64,000 bases of DNA from Cruorifilaria tuberocauda (Eukaryota > Nematoda > Chromadorea > Rhabditida > Onchocercidae), in assembly GCA_013365365.1 (NCBI GenBank), contig JABVXU010000091.1:98835-162834 (forward strand). The letters are read 5' to 3'. The position numbers were made by a program, and so were the translations under genes. The notes under the pieces were generated by a model, which was not told the origin of the DNA, ran no database searches, and saw only the letters and a list, made by a program, of their open reading frames with translations. Below, piece by piece: positions 58,300 to 64,000 of the stretch (position 1 is the first letter of the stretch; each line of letters begins with the position of its first letter).

Positions 58300-61200
58300 T
58301 TATTTACAAATATCCACCTGTGTCTGATTGATACATGTTTGACAAACCACTCTGCAACACCACTGGAACTTACATCTGCATTTTGTTTCCATTTCTTTTG
58401 TATAACTATTATAACCCCGACCGCAACAAAGAAAGTCGCAACTTTCAGAACCATGAGAACCTTTCCTAAAATAAAAGCAAAAAAACTACGTAAAAGAGAT
58501 ATGACCAGAAAGATTAGAAATCTCATAACACGTAATAAGCACTCTTCTCAATGCGTTAATTAATGCACTATTGACCCATCTCTACTGACACTAACAGGCC
58601 TGTTTGCAGTAAAGTATCTGATATGCCTTGCCGGAAGTAATCCTGACATCAGTACGTTTTGACCCTGTACGAATCTATACTTTTCCTCTAATGATTTACT
58701 TTGCCGCATATGTCTTAGCTAGTAGCATTACGAGAAAAAAATTTTGATCTGTGGAATTTATTCCTAATGTTTCTGCACTTGATTTTTTCATCAATGATAG
58801 TGATAGAGCTGACCTTAAATTAAGTGTAACGATGCTTGATTCTGATAGTTACAGAAAAAAGAACCTGCAAATTCGCCCTGTTGTACCTACTGTTCCTTGT
58901 GCTCTGTTTTCGATACAGTAATCAGGACTGTCATCCAGAAAAACAAGTTCTGTTTGTGAAGCACGATTTTTCCGTCCTCTACCTTTTTCGCGATCTCTTT
59001 TTCCCGGTTGACTTTTAATTTGCATATTGCCGCGTGCATTAATCTAGAAATTGTTTTTTCAACTGAATAATTTTGGTCTTTCAAATTATCTCTGACAAAA
59101 ATTAGGCCATATCTTAATGGAATTAATTATTACCTGAATCCGTCTAGCAGTATGATATTTTCCCAGTAAAATAGCTCCCATTTGCCGCATAGTCGGTAAC
59201 TGCATCCAGCATGTTTTCATGTTACAAGAGCCACTAACTCCATGACATTTGCATTTTGGACGAGTATTTCGTTTCAGCAACTGAAAAAATATGTAAAAAA
59301 TGCAAAAATTCAGTCTTAAAAATGAGTTCTTACAGCGTCTATGCAGTGAGTTGAAGTTGAAGAAATGATTTTGAAATATGAATGGCTTGAAAGGAAATAT
59401 TTTCGTTAATGAAAGATGAAAGCCAAGCAAAAATCCAATTGTATAATTTTCGTATAATTTACTTAGCAATGAATAAGAAAGAAAAAAGCTTACCCTCCTG
59501 CCAACCTCATTGTTCCATCGGTTCATCAATGAACGTCCGTGATCAGTGGAACGTTTAGGGAAACCTTCTTCTTTTTCTCGGACATCGATAAAGTCACGGC
59601 TAAATCTGTAGCCATACTCAATATTATCACCACAACCACCCCAAGACCACTTCTCATTAACCGTACTAGGCCGAGGTGCTTGACTACAACCGCATGATTG
59701 CAGCAAACCGAGACGACATCGGCGACCTATCTCATGCGTCACACCAGCTGACAGAATCGAATATGTGTAAGCGGCTTCTCGTGAACCTGAAAATGTTTTT
59801 CACTTGAAGATCATAATAACCATCTGAGATTTAATCTATTGTTAAATCAATTCATTCATTGGCTGATCGATGTTTTTATGTTTCTTGTCTTCACTATGCT
59901 AACATAAAAGTTTTTTTCACACAGAAAAACTTGACCATTTCACCCGAATAAACAACCAGATTTATTTACACACCTCAAGTTTGCTTACAGACTTAATCTG
60001 ACCTTTATAAAGTAATGAAAATGATGCTTTTGCATTTGCATTTGACATCGAAGAAAAGTAGTATCAAAACATGAGTTAGATGACTCGATTTCAATAGCAG
60101 TATTTCACTCACCAGTTGTCTAATAGAATGCAAAACTTGTTAGAATGAACAGTGCGAAGAGCTAACCAATTTTATGAACTGGACCAAAGTAACCAGAACC
60201 ATATGGTGTAGAGCAATTCCATCGTTCGTAACGGAACTGATGCTGACATTCCTGAAAACGAGAAAAATTCTTGAAAATGAACAAGTATTTGATGAATAAC
60301 TTCGATAATTGGTTGCTGCTCTCGAAGAAGTAGCAATCAATTTTCAAAGTTATTCGTCAAATATGACATAATTTTTAAGTTGAAGTTCATCGGAGTTCAA
60401 AATTTAGTAAGAATCCAGAGTTCTGATACCTATGAACATTTTAATTTTGTGATTTCAAGTTAACGTCGGCATTATCTCATATCATTCACTCATTTAATCT
60501 TATGCAATTGTAACAAGCGTTACAAATACATGTCTACACATGGATATTGTGATGTTTATATTAAAGGAAACTGTCCGTACATTAAGAACATTGATAAAAA
60601 TTACAAATAATAAGTATACTGTGTAAAGGTAAAACGAGGTACTTATGTACAGTACATGGAGTATTGGATTTAAACTAAATTGATATTTGGCAAGAGTGAG
60701 TTATGAAATGCTCAGAAGTGAAGTCATAAAGCTGGTTTGTAATGTGACATCTGGGTGAATCGATTGTTTTAGAACATAATCGACATATAGGAAGCGAAAG
60801 TTACTCTTTTTTCCCTGTCACCTCATTGCAACTTGAAAAATGGTTCTTTTTGTCGTACATCAGTTTCCCTCTAAACAATTTACCTTATCTTGATCTTCAA
60901 TCATTCTTCATGACATCATTCACCTCCAATTTTATCAGCATTGATTATCTTCTTACTTCTTTTTCCCAAGTACCACCCCTTCTCATTCTCGATAAATCCC
61001 TTAAACATTTTTATTACAATATTACTGTTTTCATCGATGACCTTTAGCCAGACATGGCATATCATTGTCTGTTTAATGATATGGTACGATATACTTATAT
61101 AGTGGATGGTGATATACATCGAAGCAGTGTTGGCGTATAATTTAAGCAATCAATTTTTTAAACTGATGAGCACCTCCGCTAAGTCTTAAAATTAGTAACT

Positions 61201-63259
61201 TTGAACTATATTTCGGGTACCTTACTTGCTTAGGTGTGAGAATTATCCCCTTTTGATTTTGAAAGTCTTTGTTTCTCTTTCTTACGTTCCCTTTCTCTTC
61301 CAAAAGATTTTTCGGCAAAAAATTACCCAGAGATATGACAAAATTATTGATGATTTCGACAATACCTTTTAAATTGCACAAGAAATTTCGGAACAATCGA
61401 AAATAGTATTACAACGTTCTGATTTGCATTTCACAAGCAGAAGGGAATTTCTATTCACTTCAGTCATCCCTAAAACTGTTCTCTTCTGAGCTGCTCTTAT
61501 TCTACTTTTTCGCCATGCTCACTTTATGTATAATATATGCATATCATTTTGATAGTCAGTAAAAAAGAATGACTGATAAATTATATAATTAAACGAACTC
61601 TCCTCTAGGAGAATCAGTCCATTGAATACAAGGGACGATCAAAGTGATCTTTCATTCTTCTCCTTCTATTCTCCCACATGTGCCGTCTCTCTATTGTTTT
61701 TTCCTTCTCATTTCTTTTCAGATTTTTTTCATTTATCAAGGAATACCGCATCGTATTTGCCTTTGATCAGGTGAATAAATAATAGTTGAATGATGAATAA
61801 ACGGTAACTATGTGTTGGAAAGTTTTCAACAGAAGCAATTCATAAATCAATCTTTAGTTATTTCATTCTTAGAGATTAAGTCTGCTTTAAATCATTTAGT
61901 TATTTATTTCAACTTTTTCAATATTCCGAACGTTTTCGTAACAGTATATCCATATTAATTAATCCTTATAAATTATAAGCATTTATAGTTAAAATATTAC
62001 TATGAAACTTATTAAAGCCAGAAAAATCAATTAAAATTGTGATACACTTATAAACAATGTCTAAAAGAATTTAAAAGATTGAGAGATCCTATAATATCTT
62101 TACATTGGTTTAAGGCCTTCTTGCAGTTGCGATCGATTATGCAATAGAATACTGTTTAGCGAAAACTTTACAGTTTTAAGTACAATCTATTTTTTGACCA
62201 CATTACCATTCACGCTGTTTCGGAGATTTTGCTTGAGAAGCTCATAAAAATTAATTGTTGGCCTAGTCTACTGAAATATTAAAATCTAAAAAGGAAGAAA
62301 GCAACGAACAAAAACTAACAGAAATTGCGGCTTTAGCACCGGCTCCCACAGCAGGCATGTGATCCCTAAACAGTTCGCAAATGCGAGCCTGTCCTGGCGA
62401 TAGGCCTTGCAACGTTAAGCAAGTTGGTCGAGCATTACTTCCAGCTAGCAAATTTGCTGTACTTAGTTGGGCAACTGAAGACCTATAATTAACAACACAA
62501 AGAAAGTCTATTGATTTCAATCGAAACCTTTTTAAAATTCTTTAAAAATTTAAATCAAAACATAAAACATATAGTTTTTTCTTTAGCAAATAAATCTAGC
62601 AAAAATTTATCAAAAAAGGTAGCGAAAATCCAATTAGTAGAAATTCGATAAAAATTCCCAGTTTCTGGCATTATTAAAATTGCTTCAAAAACGAATGAAT
62701 TTCTGAGAAGCATAAAAAACAAATGAATGGGAAAGGAATCATTTATGCTTCATGCGATGTGTGCGCCGTTGCTTGCACAGTTGCACTACAGACTAAGCAA
62801 GAAGTCCATGATATTATAATCATATCGGTTCTTCAATTACTTTAGCCTACCAACTGATAAGACTTGCGGTGATTCGTCAAATACTACTATACAAATCATT
62901 TTTATTATACGACAATTTTTTCAGAGTTGCACAGTTCCCACATATTGGGTGGCAAACACTCTGCTCAATGTGAATGTGAAGATTTCTATCACAAATTGTA
63001 AAGTGTTAACTTATATTTGATATTCAAAATTCTATAAATTTCTTTAAAGTTCTTTTAATTTATTTACTTGCATGAGATTTTGCAAATTTATTGCAGCTTT
63101 AAGACTTTGAAGTGAAATAAAAAATTATGGTTTGAAAATGTCTTGAACTAACCACCATGAAGCGTCTATAACAGCACTGACAATTATCAAAGAGGGGAGT
63201 AAGAGAAGCCAGTAAATCAATAATAAGTAATGAATAGTTCGCATCTGAAATTTTCTCAT
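58300..63259 (-). CDS. cwn-2: Wnt5-type secreted Wnt ligand
   Basis: Secreted lipid-modified signal for Frizzled/Ror receptors. It guides cell and axon migration in nematodes. Seven exons on the minus strand, all in phase: 63153-63259, 62320-62482, 60167-60251, 59494-59786, 59134-59280, 58865-59043, 58300-58465, 379 aa, the same length as vertebrate WNT5A. A signal peptide (IHYLLLIYWLLLLP) is followed by ASWWSS, GLSPGQ, ECQHQFRYERWNCS (N-glycosylation), CGCS, WGGCGDNIEYGYRFSRDF, CKCHGVSGSCNMKTCW (the lipid-acceptor serine codon is 59233-59235), LVFLDDSPDYC, DFLCCGRGYN and CKFQWCC. The Wnt5 assignment rests on SWW, GDN(I)xYGYRF and DSPDYC. C. elegans cwn-2 is the usual Wnt5 counterpart. Two in-frame ATGs (63259, 63244) precede the signal peptide. 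Exon 6 (58865-59043) carries an unusually basic insert before LVFLDD. Confidence 0.95.
60252..62319 (-). other. Wnt gene intron 2
   Basis: A 2.1-kb intron, the longest of the gene, between exons encoding the first cysteine block and ECQHQFR. Open frames inside are short and without motifs. No nested gene seen. Confidence 0.75.
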
Positions 63260-64000
63260 TTCAGATTTGAACTAATTACTTAAGTAGCACGAATAATATA
63301 GAAGTTACTAAGATATCGCATGGATAAATTACGTCAGAGTACGAATTCTTCATCAACTAAACATAACAAATGATGATCAAAGATATTTAACAAAATATTC
63401 AACCATTCTTTTAATAAAACTATTAAAACTTTGGTAGTTTTATTGGGAAAAATTACTGGAAATAATCACATAATGAGAATGATAATTACTATGAATAACT
63501 AGACGATCATGCCAATTGGTTCTATTCATCAAAAATTTTGAGCTTCTAAGTAACTTCTGGTATCATTTCACTATTTAATATTAATAAATGTGAATACTTC
63601 CATACCATACCTAATTTTAATAAATTTCCTCCCTTAAAAAATTGTTATTCTTATATTAATTCTGAGTGTGTCTATTGGAAGCGTCGTTGAAAATTTTGAA
63701 ACTATAATGAAAAATTAAAAATAAAATTACCGTTTTGAAAATAGCAATTGCAAAAAATTGCAGTGTTCTCTATCTAGGTAAATTTTAAATATTTTATTGA
63801 AAAATAAGAATTCTTGCTAATAAAAATGATAGTTTAAGTTCGAGGTAATAATTTCGGTAGGCATTCAAAAATGTGCAATGCAAATAGAAATGAGCGTGAA
63901 CTGATAATGAGACAGCTTGATATAAAAACGATGAAATGTGGAGAAGAAGCGAGAAATTGCAGCACCAAAGCAGAACATTTGCTGAAGCAATGATAAATGA
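63260..64000. other. Upstream flank of the Wnt gene
   Basis: About 740 bases of AT-rich DNA before the Wnt start codon, presumably leader and promoter. On the minus strand a TAATTAG acceptor-like site lies close to the ATG and could serve spliced-leader addition. No coding sequence recognised. Confidence 0.5.

Overview
This is AT-rich, intron-dense animal DNA. It is almost certainly from a nematode, most likely a filarial-type parasitic roundworm. The evidence is the short AT-rich introns with TTTCAG-like acceptors, nematode-specific features in the protein models, a probable spliced-leader acceptor three bases before one start codon, and a gene pair (PIG-S and a TspanC8-like tetraspanin) that I remember as neighbours in C. 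elegans. I cannot name the species. I see no bacterial operons, CRISPR arrays, phage, intact transposons, rRNA or tRNA.

Left third (1-22.9 kb, gene-dense): the 3' part of a HECTD1-type HECT ubiquitin ligase (hecd-1) lies on the plus strand with 21 exons. It converges on four genes on the minus strand: protein phosphatase inhibitor 2 (szy-2), the GPI-transamidase subunit PIG-S, a tetraspanin of the Tspan5/TspanC8 group (tsp-12-like), and ribosomal protein eL33/RPL35A (rpl-33). Exon joins were checked by reading phase.

Middle (22.9-43.6 kb): a gene desert of about 20 kb with simple repeats and no convincing exon. From about 31.5 kb to 48.8 kb it is rich in CACCTG/CAGGTG E2 boxes, the target of ZEB-type factors. 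It sits directly upstream of zag-1.

Right part (43.6-64 kb): zag-1, the nematode ZEB/zfh-1 zinc-finger homeodomain repressor (plus strand, 9 exons, about 644 aa), followed after 6 kb by a complete convergent Wnt5-type ligand gene (cwn-2-like, minus strand, 7 exons, 379 aa).

The genes are a mix of housekeeping functions (translation, GPI anchoring, PP1 control) and developmental signalling (Wnt, BMP/Notch-linked tetraspanin, HECT ligase, neuronal repressor). I found no wholly new system. The observations most worth a second look are a duplicated, in-frame, splice-competent copy of the first exon of phosphatase inhibitor 2; two GC-AG introns forced by frame in hecd-1; the E2-box enrichment around zag-1; and a frame problem in zag-1 that a 13-nt microexon would solve.
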